Assembly: GCA_013348725.1 (NCBI GenBank)
Contig: CP054689.1
Span: 422,501 to 486,500, forward strand
DNA from: Ectothiorhodospiraceae bacterium 2226
GTDB lineage: Bacteria; Pseudomonadota; Gammaproteobacteria; GCA-013348725
Direction of reading: 5' to 3'
DNA: 64,000 bases
Part shown: positions 11,372 to 22,053 of the stretch, in pieces
How positions within the stretch are numbered: position 1 is the stretch's first letter
Layout of the letters: the number at the start of each line of letters is the position of its first letter
The notes under the pieces: model-generated
Told to the model about the DNA's origin: nothing
The model's input: only the letters and a program-made list of their open reading frames with translations
The model's database searches: none
Program-made: the position numbers and the translations under genes

Positions 11372-12580
11372 TCAGCCGGCCAACCGCCGCGGTTCAGGCG
11401 AGTGCAGCAGACCCTCCCAACGGGCCCACTGCTCGGTCATCTCCATGCCGGCGCTCAGATCGAACATGGGCGTGTAGCCCAACAGGCGCCGCGCCTTGTC
11501 AATGAGAAACACCGGTCTCGCCTGGAAGAAGCGCACCATCTCCGGCGACATCGGCTCTATCGCCGGTTCGACCGCGGTTGCGGGCCCCGGCGCGCTTGCC
11601 GTCACGTTACGCCGCGGCGGCTTCGGCACGCCGGCGGGCCGTACCCGGCGCACCCATCGGCGTAAGGCTTGATACTCGCGCGTCTGGCGCAGGCGCTTGC
11701 GCGCGTCCTTCTCGCGCAGTAGCCGCCAGGGTTCGATCAGCATGCTGGGGGGGGCGTTGTCGCGCGCCCAGGCGCGGTAGTGACGCTCGATCTCCTCCGC
11801 CGAGGCCGCCACCGTGGCGCGCACCCCCAACATGCGTTCGTAATGCTCGAAATAGCTGCGCCAAGTGGTCGGCTCGGGCCCGTTGATAAGAAACGCCTCC
11901 CCGTCGGCCTCCGGACGCTGCAGGGCCAGCAGCATGCCCTCCGCCACGTCGTCCACGTAGACGGCGTTGCACAGGCCGCTCCCGCCCTCCACCAGGAACA
12001 TGCGCGCGCGCTTCATGCGCTGCAGCATGCTCGCCGTCCACACCGGCACGCCGGGGCCGTACACGGCGGTGGGCTGGATCACGGCCACCGGCAGGCCATG
12101 GCGCTCGGCGTATCCCAGCGCCAACTCCTCCGCCTCGATTTTGGAATCGCCATAAGGATTGCCGCTGCGGCGGCGTTCGCAGCGCTCGTCCAGATCGCCG
12201 TCCGGCGCGACGAAGCCGTACACCGAACACGTGCTCGCGTGCACCACGCGCCGCACCCGCTGATGCAAGGCGGCCTCGAGCACCGCGCGCGTCCCCTCGA
12301 GATTGATGCGACGCTGCTCGTGCGCCTCCCCGCGCGGGTTATAGGCGCAGTGCACGACGTAGTCGCACCCCTCGGTGGCGACCCGCACCGTCTGCGGGTC
12401 CGTGATGTCGCCCTTCACCAACTCCACGGGGAAGCGCGCCACGCCCGCGGCGCGACTGAGATTGCGCGCCAGCACGCGCACCTGCGCGCCGTGCTCGAGA
12501 AACAGCTTCTCGACCACACGTCCGCCGATGGCACCGGTGCCGCCCGTGACCAGCACCTTCCGCCCGGTCAACACGCTCAT
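11372..12580 (-). CDS. NAD-dependent epimerase/dehydratase family protein (extended SDR)
   Basis: 402 residues from the ATG at 12580, preceded by GGAGG at 7 bp; this ATG overlaps the stop of the upstream oxidoreductase by 4 bp. The N-terminal Rossmann motif is VLVTGGTGAIGGRVVEKL. The catalytic set is Ser/Thr in HASTCSVYGF and YxxxK in NPYGDSKIEAEELAL, and the substrate segment QPTAVYGPGVPVWT follows. It probably oxidises, reduces or epimerises a nucleotide sugar or a 3-beta-hydroxy substrate. The exact substrate cannot be read from sequence. The last 60-80 residues are a lineage-specific extension containing a RPVFLIDKARRLLGYTP motif typical of SDRs. It forms an operon with a Gfo/Idh protein and a glycosyltransferase. 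Confidence 0.85.
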   Translation of the reverse strand: MSVLTGRKVLVTGGTGAIGGRVVEKLFLEHGAQVRVLARNLSRAAGVARFPVELVKGDITDPQTVRVATEGCDYVVHCAYNPRGEAHEQRRINLEGTRAVLEAALHQRVRRVVHASTCSVYGFVAPDGDLDERCERRRSGNPYGDSKIEAEELALGYAERHGLPVAVIQPTAVYGPGVPVWTASMLQRMKRARMFLVEGGSGLCNAVYVDDVAEGMLLALQRPEADGEAFLINGPEPTTWRSYFEHYERMLGVRATVAASAEEIERHYRAWARDNAPPSMLIEPWRLLREKDARKRLRQTREYQALRRWVRRVRPAGVPKPPRRNVTASAPGPATAVEPAIEPMSPEMVRFFQARPVFLIDKARRLLGYTPMFDLSAGMEMTEQWARWEGLLHSPEPRRLAG

Positions 12581-13626
12581 GCCGCACCTCCCGCTGCCCG
12601 TGCGGGCGATGTGTCGAGCGCGCAGGCGCCCGTGACCCAAGGCAGTTGCAGAGGCTGGCGCACCCGCTGGCACGCCTCGTACAGCCGCACCGTGCGCAGC
12701 CCCTCTTCCCCGTTGACCAGTGGCTTGGCACCGCCGCGCGCCGCGCGCACCAGATCGTCGAACTGGCGCATCAAGACGTCGCGGATATGGGTATCCGGCG
12801 CCTCCCCCTCGTGCACCAGCCCCTCCCACTGCAGCGGCGTTCCCGCGCAGCTTAGCCGCAGCGGCTGATCGAAGGACGTGCCCATCTCGAGCGTGCCCCG
12901 CTCAGCGACGATACGCCAGCGGTTGCGCAGGGCGCGTCGGTGGCTGAAGGCCAACGTCCCCTGGACGCCGTCGGGAAAGCTCAGGCGCACCTCGCAGTCG
13001 GCCTCCACGCCACCCATCGCATCATCGAAGTAGGTCACCGCGCTGTAGTCGCCGAACCACCACAGCGCCAGATCCAGGGCGTGGATGCCGATGCCGGTGA
13101 GCGAGCCCCCGCCGGTCTCGGGACGGAACGCCGTGCCGTCGATCACCGGCCACGAGAACGGGCCACCCTGTTCGACCTCGAACGACTCGATGCGGCCGAG
13201 CTGCCCGCTCGCGAGCAGATGCTTCACAAGTTGCGCGTTGCGATAGAAGCGACACTGGAATCCCACCGCGAGCGCGCACCCACTCTCGTGGGTCGTGTCC
13301 ACCATGCGCTGCGCGTCGGCGGAGGTAAGCGCCATGGGCTTCTCCACCAGCACATGCACGCCCTGCGTCATGAGGTCCACCGCGGCCGGCGCGTGCAAAA
13401 AGTGCGGCAGCGCGATCAGGGCCGCGTCCGCGACCTTCGGCACGTCGGCCCAGTCGTCCAGCACCGCCGGCACCTGATAGCGCGCGGCCAGCCGCTGAGC
13501 GCGCGCGCGCTCACGCTCGACGAGCGCCGTGATCTCGATGTGCGGATGACGTGCGGCGGCGGGCAAGTGGTACAACTCGGCCACCGTGCCTGCGCCTACC
13601 ACCGCGAGGCGTAGTTTCTCTTGCAT
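12577..13626 (-). CDS. Gfo/Idh/MocA-family oxidoreductase
   Basis: 349 residues from the ATG at 13626 (SD GGGAGGAA). The NAD(P)-binding Rossmann fold opens with LAVVGAGTVAELYHLPA. The family EKP motif is present as VLVEKPMAL near residue 95. The C-terminal substrate domain contains GGGSLTGIGIHALDLALWWF, where GIHALD carries the conserved His/Asp. Such enzymes reduce or oxidise ring hydroxyls of sugars or inositols. In this operon, between a glycosyltransferase and an epimerase, it most likely makes a modified sugar for a surface glycan; that is inference. Confidence 0.87.
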   Translation of the reverse strand: MQEKLRLAVVGAGTVAELYHLPAAARHPHIEITALVERERARAQRLAARYQVPAVLDDWADVPKVADAALIALPHFLHAPAAVDLMTQGVHVLVEKPMALTSADAQRMVDTTHESGCALAVGFQCRFYRNAQLVKHLLASGQLGRIESFEVEQGGPFSWPVIDGTAFRPETGGGSLTGIGIHALDLALWWFGDYSAVTYFDDAMGGVEADCEVRLSFPDGVQGTLAFSHRRALRNRWRIVAERGTLEMGTSFDQPLRLSCAGTPLQWEGLVHEGEAPDTHIRDVLMRQFDDLVRAARGGAKPLVNGEEGLRTVRLYEACQRVRQPLQLPWVTGACALDTSPARAAGGAA

Positions 13627-13728
13627 GAAGTTCCTCCCTGGATGTCTGACGCCGCGCGCCGCACACGCGCGACGAGCGCCTTCCCCTTTTCGACCCAATG
13701 CGCAGTAGCTGCTGTTCGTACAGTGCGC

Positions 13729-14748
13729 TCACAATGCCCAGATACGGCGGCGGAGCGAGCCCCAAAGGCGCCCCCACGCCCAGTTTACATTCCACAGCCA
13801 ACGCCCGCGGAGCTCAGGGTCCAGCACCTCGGGGCTGCGCCGTACCAGCCGCCACCACTCCCGCAGCCCCTTGCGCCATGGCATAGTACCCATGCCCCTG
13901 TCGCGGTAGCGCCGGTACAGTTCGACGTTGTACTGCGCCCACTGCCGCGCTTGGCGGCAGGCGCCGCGCACGTCGGCCCGCAGGCGGTAGTGCATCACGG
14001 CATCGGGCGCATAGCCGAGCGTGGCGCCGGCAAGCTGCGCACGCCAACAATAGTCGGTATCTTCCAGCAGTGGCAGGTCCTCGTCGAAGCCCCCCAGACG
14101 CTCGTGCAGTTCACGGCGCACCGCGAGGCCCGCGCCGGCGGCGTGCGGCAGGAATCGCGGGCGACTGAAATGCTGCAGACCCTGTTCCTGGGGTTTCCCG
14201 CGCATTGCCATCGACCGCCTGTCGTTCAGACGCGTGTACTCGAGCCGGCTGGCAACGATTTCCTGCGTCTGTAGGGCGCTCGCCACCGCCTCCAGCCAGC
14301 CCGGTCCCATTTCGTCATCGGCATCGACGAAGGCCAGCACGTTGCCCTGCGCCCAGCGACTCCCCGCGTTGCGGGCATGGGCGGCGCCGCGTCGAGTCGC
14401 AGCAGTGACGACCCGGCAGCGCGACAGCCCCAGCCGCCGCGCCTCCCGCGCCACCCGCTCGGCAGTCCCGTCATGCGAGCCGTTGTCCACCGCGATGAGC
14501 TCCCACCACCCCGCCCAGGTCTGGCGCGCGAGTGCCTCGAGCTGAACCCCGATGGTGTCGGCGGCATTTAAGCAGGGAATGATGACGCTGATGCGCACCG
14601 GTTGTAGGGGCCGCGGCGCACCGGCGGCCCGCGAATCGACGCAATGCAGTCGAACCGCATCCTGCAATTTCGCCAGAGTCGGCGCGGATTGCAGGGGACA
14701 CCACACCCATGCGCCGTCCGGCACCGTAGAGCGACTGACCTTCCCCAT
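13729..14748 (-). CDS. Family 2 (GT-A) glycosyltransferase
   Basis: 339 residues. After about 50 poorly conserved residues the GT-A domain starts with VRISVIIPCLNAADTI. The DNGSHDGT motif and the metal-binding AFVDADDEM follow. A second acidic motif LLEDTDYCWRAQ is positioned as in GT2 enzymes. No transmembrane segment is evident; it is probably a cytoplasmic transferase adding a sugar to a lipid-linked glycan. It is the first gene of the sugar operon, with 102 bp to the next gene. The true start may be internal, near VRISVIIP, because the first residues lack family support. Confidence 0.85.
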   Translation of the reverse strand: MGKVSRSTVPDGAWVWCPLQSAPTLAKLQDAVRLHCVDSRAAGAPRPLQPVRISVIIPCLNAADTIGVQLEALARQTWAGWWELIAVDNGSHDGTAERVAREARRLGLSRCRVVTAATRRGAAHARNAGSRWAQGNVLAFVDADDEMGPGWLEAVASALQTQEIVASRLEYTRLNDRRSMAMRGKPQEQGLQHFSRPRFLPHAAGAGLAVRRELHERLGGFDEDLPLLEDTDYCWRAQLAGATLGYAPDAVMHYRLRADVRGACRQARQWAQYNVELYRRYRDRGMGTMPWRKGLREWWRLVRRSPEVLDPELRGRWLWNVNWAWGRLWGSLRRRIWAL

Positions 14749-15188
14749 CCGTTCCCCCCTGTTCTCCTGCGGCAGATCCTACCGTCAGCAGGGCGCGCCG
14801 CCAGCGTGTCTCCGCCTGGTCTCCCTCTGATCTCCCTGATGCCGACCGCAATCCACGGCACAGAAGTGTGCGCGCCATCACACTTTCGAAAAGCTAGTCG
14901 AAGAGCGAGACGCTGCCAAGGCACGGCGGGGGCTGAGACTTTCTTCGCGATCATGGTGTTTGGCGCGCGCGCGCGGCCGCGTTCCTGTAGCTGGCGCTGG
15001 TGGGCGCGCCTTGCTGAGCGTCTACTGGGGCGCGGGAACTCGAGCCTGATTAGGTCTGGCGCCCCTGCTGTGTGCGCAGCACCGCCACAACGAGCCGGCG
15101 CCGCGCCCCGCGGGCCGTGCAACTCGCGGGCTGCAACTCGCGCGCGAGCGGCCATACTGTGAGGCAGGCTAGACGTGAGGAGACCACC
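14749..15188. other. 440-bp divergent intergenic region
   Basis: Lies between the glycosyltransferase (leftward) and the 80-residue gene (rightward), so it must hold both promoters. I see two copies of TGCAACTCGCG about 13 bp apart near 15118-15141 (a possible operator) and a CATACT hexamer near 15155. No RNA gene or convincing ORF is visible. Confidence 0.4.
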
Positions 15189-15431
15189 ATGGACATCGAC
15201 ATGATCGACGTGACTTTGCGCCTCAAGGATCCCATCGACCAGGATCAGGCTGACCGCCTGCAGGCCTCGCTACACGAGCTCGACGGCGTCATCAGCACGC
15301 ATATCGGGGAAGAGACTCGCCATATGTTGCTCACCGAGATCAACCCCAGGGTCATCGACGCCGACAAGGTACTGGCCCACGTTAACAACCAAGGGGTATC
15401 GGCCGAACTGGCCGTGCCGGATCGTTTCTAG
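15189..15431 (+). CDS. Small conserved-looking protein with ferredoxin-like fold pattern
   Basis: 80 residues. The ATG at 15189 is chosen because GAGGAG lies just upstream; the longer frame back to 15072 has no SD. The predicted pattern is beta-alpha-beta-beta-alpha-beta (IDVTLRL, then DQADRLQASLHEL, then a strand pair around HMLLTEIN, then ADKVLAHVNNQG), resembling HMA or ACT-type folds. It lacks the CxxC of metal-binding HMA proteins, so function is unknown. It is a single gene; a bidirectional terminator follows about 200 bp downstream. Confidence 0.65.
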   Translation: MDIDMIDVTLRLKDPIDQDQADRLQASLHELDGVISTHIGEETRHMLLTEINPRVIDADKVLAHVNNQGVSAELAVPDRF

Positions 15432-15508
15432 CCGCCCCGGGGCCGACGCGATCGGCCGCGACGTGCCGCCGGTTGACAGTTCACAGGGCACTCGCCACAC
15501 TCGACCCC

Positions 15509-15598
15509 ATGAGCTTCCATCGACACGACATGGTCGTCCCCGCTTGGCACCTGCGCCTGCAGGTAGTCCGCCGGGCGGCCGTGCGCCGGAGGGAGTGA
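15509..15598 (+). CDS. Possible 29-residue leader peptide before a terminator and an exporter
   Basis: The ATG ORF encodes 29 residues rich in Arg, His and Val (starts MSFHRHDMVVPAW). A TTGACA hexamer at 15473 and a weak CACACT hexamer 17 bp later would start transcription at or just before the ATG. The terminator at 15636-15668 and then an EamA exporter gene follow, an arrangement reminiscent of attenuation. There is no SD, and the evidence is only positional. Confidence 0.25.
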   Translation: MSFHRHDMVVPAWHLRLQVVRRAAVRRRE

Positions 15599-15635
15599 GA
15601 TAGCACCGTAACCCGAACATTAGGGTTGACTCCAA

Positions 15636-15668
15636 AAGGCCACGGAACTTGCGCTCCGTGGCCTTTTT
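15636..15668 (+). terminator. Intrinsic terminator, probably bidirectional
   Basis: An 11-bp stem (AAGGCCACGGA / TCCGTGGCCTT) with a short loop is followed by a run of six T on the plus strand, and by TTTT on the minus strand. It lies 30 bp before the EamA gene. It may end transcripts from the 80-residue gene or act as an attenuator. Confidence 0.8.
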
Positions 15669-15698
15669 TCGTTTTCGTCCCACGCACAAAGGATCGAC

Positions 15699-16607
15699 AT
15701 GCAGATTCCAGCCGCGTACCTCGCGGTGGTCGTTATCTGGTCCACCACGCCGCTCGCCATCCAGTGGAGCGCCGCCGAGTCCGACTTCCTGTTCGCGGTC
15801 ACCGCGCGCATGGTGTTGGGGGCGCTGGTTTGCCTGGCGCTGATGGGCGCGCTCAGCGTACCGCTACCGTGGCACCGCGCGGCGCGGCGCACCTACGCGG
15901 CGGCCGGCCTGGGCATCTACGGCGCGATGCTGTGCGTGTACTGGGCGGCGCAGCACATCCCCTCGGGCCTGATCTCGGTGCTGTTCGGACTGGCCCCGCT
16001 GGTCACCGGCGTGTTGGCGGTGCTGTGGTTGAACGAGCGGGCGTTGACCCCGCCCAAGCTGGTGGGCATGGCTCTCGGCCTCGGGGGACTGGCACTGGTG
16101 TTCGGCGCCCATCACCAGCTCGGTCCGTTCGCGCTATGGGGGATCCTCGCCATGCTCGCCTCGGTGCTGGTGCACGCCGCCAGCACCGTGTGGGTCAAGC
16201 GTATCGACGCGCCGATCTCCGCCTTCGCCGTGACCGGCGGCGGCCTGCTGCTGGCCGCGCCCCTGTTCGCCTTGACCTGGCTCGCCTCCGGCGCCGCGTG
16301 GCCGGCGGCGCTGCCGAACCGCGCGGCATGGTCCATCGTGTACCTCGCGCTGGCCGGCTCGGTGCTGGGCTTCGTGCTGTTCTACTTCCTGCTGCAGCGC
16401 CTGGAGTCGGGGCGGGTCGCCGTCATCGCCCTGCTCACCCCGGTGCTCGCGCTGCTGCTCGGCCGCCTGGCGAACGACGAGCCCGTGCAGTTGCAGGTCT
16501 GGAGCGGCGCCCTACTCATCGTGGGCGGGCTCGCTCTGCATTTTTGGGGGAGAGCGCCGCGGGGTGCGGTGACGCCGCAGGGGGCGCAGCGCGAGGGGGC
16601 GGGGTAG
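15699..16607 (+). CDS. EamA-type (DMT superfamily) membrane transporter
   Basis: 302 residues with ten predicted transmembrane segments in two EamA repeats (about 4-140 and 148-290). The first repeat opens with YLAVVVIWSTTPLAIQWS, a typical EamA start, and includes GLISVLFGLAPLVTGVLA. The second contains GSVLGFVLFYFLLQRLESGRVA. Members export amino acids or metabolites; the substrate is not predictable. It is preceded by a terminator-like hairpin and a possible leader peptide. The C-terminal tail is Arg/Gly-rich and cytoplasmic. Confidence 0.88.
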   Translation: MQIPAAYLAVVVIWSTTPLAIQWSAAESDFLFAVTARMVLGALVCLALMGALSVPLPWHRAARRTYAAAGLGIYGAMLCVYWAAQHIPSGLISVLFGLAPLVTGVLAVLWLNERALTPPKLVGMALGLGGLALVFGAHHQLGPFALWGILAMLASVLVHAASTVWVKRIDAPISAFAVTGGGLLLAAPLFALTWLASGAAWPAALPNRAAWSIVYLALAGSVLGFVLFYFLLQRLESGRVAVIALLTPVLALLLGRLANDEPVQLQVWSGALLIVGGLALHFWGRAPRGAVTPQGAQREGAG

Positions 16608-16682
16608 ATCCGGTTTATCCGCCCTGCCCCGCCGAACGGAGAAAGACCCCGCTGGACGACCGGGGGTCGCGGCTCACTGGCC

Positions 16683-16985
16683 GGGATTACGAGGGTCCAT
16701 CCCTGGACCCTCGCCCCTGCGGGGCCGCCGCTGCGCGGCGTTCGAAATCGGCTGTCCTGCCGATTTCGTCGAACCGAAGAGTCCTCACCAAAGCCGCCCA
16801 CACCCCCACAAAGCAAAAGCCCCGCGCGAGGCGGGGCCTAGGTGTCGCAGCCGACACGCCGGGATTACGAGGGTCCATCCCTGGACCCTCGCCCCTGCGG
16901 GGCCGCCGCTGCGCGGCGTTCCGAATCGGCTATCCTGCCGATTCGGTCGAACCACAGGGTCCTCACCAAAGCCTCCCACACCCCC
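16683..16985 (-). repeat. Two tandem copies (178-bp period) of a four-hairpin element next to tRNA-Ser(GGA)
   Basis: Each copy (hairpin part 16690-16768 and 16868-16946) is a chain of four hairpins: CGAGGGTCC-loop-GGACCCTCG, GCCCC-TGC-GGGGC, CGCCGC-TGC-GCGGCG, and an AT-richer CCGAATCGGC/GCCGATTCGG (CGAAATCGGC/GCCGATTTCG in copy 1). Between copies the last stem changes on both arms, so pairing is kept. Copy 1 also carries the left arm of the tRNA terminator and diverges within the right arm, so the pair arose by duplication of the tRNA 3' flank. Related copies flank tRNA-Ser(CGA). Confidence 0.85.
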
Positions 16986-17116
<131 letters not shown>

Positions 17117-17281
17117 AGTACGCCCGGGGTGCGGCTCGAACAATCCCCGCCCGCGGACAAGACGCGGAATGTTACCAGGGCGCCCCGAGCCTCGCAATGT
17201 GCGACAACGGCGCCATGCAAAGCACGGGGGGTTGCTTTAGAATGACGCCAGGTACCGCCGCTTCCGTATGACCAATAATCA

Positions 17282-18151
17282 ATGAGCGCCCCCCAAACCA
17301 ATTCGGAACTGCTTGCGCAGTTGAGCCGCAACAGCACCCCCTACCAGGACCCGCTGAGTCGTATCGACTGGGAGAGCCTGCCGGGTGACCAGTTCTGGCT
17401 GCCCGAAGAAGGGATGTCGCTCTATGGGCTGGCGGAGTATCACGCGCTACCGCGGGTAACGCGCCTGGCGTTGTCGCGTTACGAGTTCCTGCACGTGATC
17501 GAGGCGGGGCTCTGGCTGGAAGGGATCTTCATGACCCGCATCAGCCAGACCATAAACCACCGCGGGCGCGACCTGCCGCGACTCATCTACAACCTGCACG
17601 AGCTGCGCGAGGAGGCCGGCCACAGCCTGATGTTCGTGGAGCTGATCCGCCGCAGTGGGCTCAGCCGTCCGCGCACCCGCTTCCATCGCATGCGCCTGGC
17701 GAACGCGCTGGGTCACTACGCGCCGTTCGACTCCTCCGGGTTCTGGATCGCGGTGCTCATCGGCGAGGAACTGCCCGATCGGCTCAACCGCTTCATCCGC
17801 AAGTACCGCGACGAGATCTGCCCGGCGGTGTACGACATGACCAAGATCCACATCATCGAGGAGGCGCGCCATATCGCGCACGCCCGCGAGGTGCTGGAGG
17901 GTCGCATGAAGGGGATGCCGGCTTGGCGCCTGGCGCTGATCCGCCCCGTGATCTGCCGCGTGTTCCGCCAGTTCACGCGCGCCTTGTACTTCCCGGAACC
18001 GGACGTCTATCGCCTCGCGGGACTGTCCAACCCCGTGCGCTGGGCGCATCGGGCGCGCAGCAATCCGCACCGCATTCGCTTCGTGGACGAGATCATGCAC
18101 TCGGCGCTGCGCGGCCTGCGCGACCTCGGCGTCGACCTGCGCTGGCGCTGA
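17282..18151 (+). CDS. AurF-like ferritin-fold diiron oxygenase
   Basis: 289 residues, all-helical. Diiron ligand motifs fit the AurF (p-aminobenzoate N-oxygenase) family: Glu in RYEFLHVIEAGLW near residue 60, EExxH in LHELREEAGHSLMF near 110, Glu in LIGEELPDRL near 160, and a second EExxH in HIIEEARHIAHAREVL near 196. AurF oxidises aryl amines; most genomic homologues have unknown substrates. No biosynthetic cluster is nearby. The ATG at 17282 lacks an SD and overlaps a tiny ORF, ATGACCAATAATCAATGA. It is convergent with uup. Confidence 0.83.
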   Translation: MSAPQTNSELLAQLSRNSTPYQDPLSRIDWESLPGDQFWLPEEGMSLYGLAEYHALPRVTRLALSRYEFLHVIEAGLWLEGIFMTRISQTINHRGRDLPRLIYNLHELREEAGHSLMFVELIRRSGLSRPRTRFHRMRLANALGHYAPFDSSGFWIAVLIGEELPDRLNRFIRKYRDEICPAVYDMTKIHIIEEARHIAHAREVLEGRMKGMPAWRLALIRPVICRVFRQFTRALYFPEPDVYRLAGLSNPVRWAHRARSNPHRIRFVDEIMHSALRGLRDLGVDLRWR

Positions 18152-18190
18152 GCACGCCCCGCCCTACCAGATCGCGGCGCGCGCGCCCCG

Positions 18191-20089
<1,899 letters not shown>

Positions 20090-20331
20090 GACGTATTCCG
20101 GGGGCGGCGTTAGCGGGTAACATCGGGGGCCGATGCGCTCGGTCGGCCGTTTGGTGCGGCCGGCCGGCGCGGACAGGGAGGCCCCCGCACGCGGCTCGAA
20201 CGCGCAAGCGTTTGCGCCGCGGACGCCGCGCTCGGCCACATGCCGGGCGCGGCGCGTCGAAGCAGGGCAGGATAGCCCGTTTTCGACCTGCTAAGCCACC
20301 GCAACGCCCCGGGGGGAAGGCGCGTCCACCG

Positions 20332-21672
20332 ATGAACGTCATTTTCTTCGCCATCATCCTGGCGGCGGTCGCCGCGGCCTCGTATCGCCAGGTGCGCTGG
20401 GACGGCGCAGGCACCGCCCCCATGGACGCCCTCTCCAGCTCGGTGGTCGAGGCCGCCGGCGGCGCGGTGGAATTGGCGATCGGCCTGGTCGGCGTGATGA
20501 CCCTGTTCCTCGGCCTCATCAAGGTGGCGGAGGCCGGCGGGCTGCTCACCATCCTGGCGCGCCTGATCCGCCCGCTCATGGTGCGGCTGTTTCCGGACGT
20601 GCCGCCCGAGCATCCCGCCATGGGCGCCATGATTCTCAACATGTCGGCCAATGCCATGGGACTCGGCAATGCCGCCACCCCGTTCGGCATCCGTGCCATG
20701 CAGGAGTTGAACAAGCTGAACCCCTACCCCGGCACGGCCACCAATGCGATGGTGCTGTTCCTGGCAATCAACACCTCCAGCGTCACGTTGCTGCCCACGG
20801 GGGTGATCGCCATCCGTGCGGCCGCCGGCTCGGCCGATCCCGCCGCCATCCTGCCGACCACGCTGTTCGCGACCTTGTGCGCGACGCTCGCCGCGGTCAG
20901 CGCGGCGTTCTTCTTCCGGCGTTTCTTTGCCTTCACGGCCGCGCCGGCGCCGGTGCCCGAGCCCGCCGCGGCGGTGCAGCCCGCGGCGACCGCGAGCACC
21001 ATCGCGCCCACTGAACCCCCTGGAACGGACGGACTCAAGCCCGAGGAGGCGCCGCTGCCGGATGCGGGCAAGCCCTACCCGCTCTGGGTATCCGCCGCCG
21101 CCATGCTGGGCTTTCTCGCCCTGATTCCGCTCACCGTGGCCTACGGCCGGGTGATCGCGCCGTGGATCATCCCCGGCCTTATCCTGGGCTTTCTGACCTT
21201 CGGCCTGCTGCGCGGCGTGCGCATCTACGAGGTGTTCGTCGACGGCGCCAAGGAGGGCTTCCAGGTCGCGCTGCGCATTATCCCCTACCTCGTCGCCATC
21301 CTGGTGGCAGTGGCCATGCTACGCGCGAGCGGCGCGCTGGATGCCATGATCCGCACCCTGGGGCCATGGACCAGCGCCGTCGGATTACCCGCCGAGGCGC
21401 TGCCCATGGCGCTGCTGCGCCCCCTGTCGGGCTCGGGCGCCTACGGCATCATGGCCTCGATCATCAACGACCCGGCCATCGGCCCCGACAGTTACGTCGG
21501 CTATCTGGTCAGCACCCTGCAGGGCTCCACCGAGACGACCTTCTACGTGCTGGCGGTCTACTTCGGCGCGGTGCAGGTGCGCCGACTGCGCCACGCCATC
21601 CCCGCCTGCCTGACCGCCGACTTCGTCGCCGTGGTCGCCGCCGTCGGTGCCTGCCTCTACCTGTTTGCCTAG
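20332..21672 (+). CDS. SpmA-SpmB fusion, nucleoside-recognition-domain membrane protein
   Basis: 446 residues from the ATG at 20332 (GGGGGGAAGG upstream). Two homologous Gate/nucleoside-recognition halves: residues about 1-205 resemble SpmA (MILNMSANAMGLGNAATPFG and AMVLFLAINTSSVTLLPTG), and about 255-446 resemble SpmB (LSGSGAYGIMASIINDPAIG, VSTLQGSTETTFYVLAVYFG). A Pro/Ala-rich linker joins them. In spore formers these are two proteins; fused versions are found in non-sporulating proteobacteria, where the role is unknown and membrane transport is suspected. Confidence 0.85.
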   Translation: MNVIFFAIILAAVAAASYRQVRWDGAGTAPMDALSSSVVEAAGGAVELAIGLVGVMTLFLGLIKVAEAGGLLTILARLIRPLMVRLFPDVPPEHPAMGAMILNMSANAMGLGNAATPFGIRAMQELNKLNPYPGTATNAMVLFLAINTSSVTLLPTGVIAIRAAAGSADPAAILPTTLFATLCATLAAVSAAFFFRRFFAFTAAPAPVPEPAAAVQPAATASTIAPTEPPGTDGLKPEEAPLPDAGKPYPLWVSAAAMLGFLALIPLTVAYGRVIAPWIIPGLILGFLTFGLLRGVRIYEVFVDGAKEGFQVALRIIPYLVAILVAVAMLRASGALDAMIRTLGPWTSAVGLPAEALPMALLRPLSGSGAYGIMASIINDPAIGPDSYVGYLVSTLQGSTETTFYVLAVYFGAVQVRRLRHAIPACLTADFVAVVAAVGACLYLFA

Positions 21673-21719
21673 GTCCGATTCGCGCATGACGCGGCGCCTG
21701 AGGCTCCGCCAAGCCGCGC

Positions 21720-21748
21720 TTGCCGCTACCACACCCCACGCGTAGAAT
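21720..21748 (+). promoter_or_regulatory. Sigma-70 promoter of the B12 uptake operon
   Basis: TTGCCG at 21720 and TAGAAT at 21743 are separated by 17 bp, placing transcription start near 21755, just before the cobalamin riboswitch. Confidence 0.65.
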
Positions 21749-21756
21749 CGCCTGCG

Positions 21757-21950
21757 CTTCAGGTGTCCCTGGGACCTCCATCCCAAGGATTAAACGGGAA
21801 GCCGGTGCGCCAGTTCTACTGGCAAGTCCGGCGCTGCCCCCGCAACGGTAAGCGAGCCAAGGTGCGTCAACACGCCACTGTCCTTCGGGATGGGAAGGCG
21901 ATGCACCCGGAGCCTTTCGGCTCACTCGCAAGCCCGGAGACCGGCCTGGA
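21757..21950 (+). promoter_or_regulatory. Cobalamin (AdoCbl) riboswitch
   Basis: The conserved core is visible: GGGAAGCCGGTGCG (about 21796), then GCTGCCCCCGCAACGGTAAG (the B12 box, about 21833), then AAGCCCGGAGACCGGCCTGG closing the helix. It sits between a promoter and btuB, so high B12 should repress the btuB-tonB-PduO unit. A further 100 bp to the ATG provides room for the expression platform. Confidence 0.95.
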
Positions 21951-22053
21951 GTTCGAGTACGTGTCGCGGTGGGCGGCAACGGCGGGCCTCTCCGACCTGC
22001 TTCCTTCCACCGCACGCGTGTCCGCGGGTGTGCGTATAACAAGAGGAAGCACC

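Noticed and set aside
15072-15188. Upstream extension of the 80-residue gene to 15072
   Set aside because: It lacks an SD and is Arg/Ala-rich in the style of non-coding GC DNA; the ATG at 15189 has GAGGAG.
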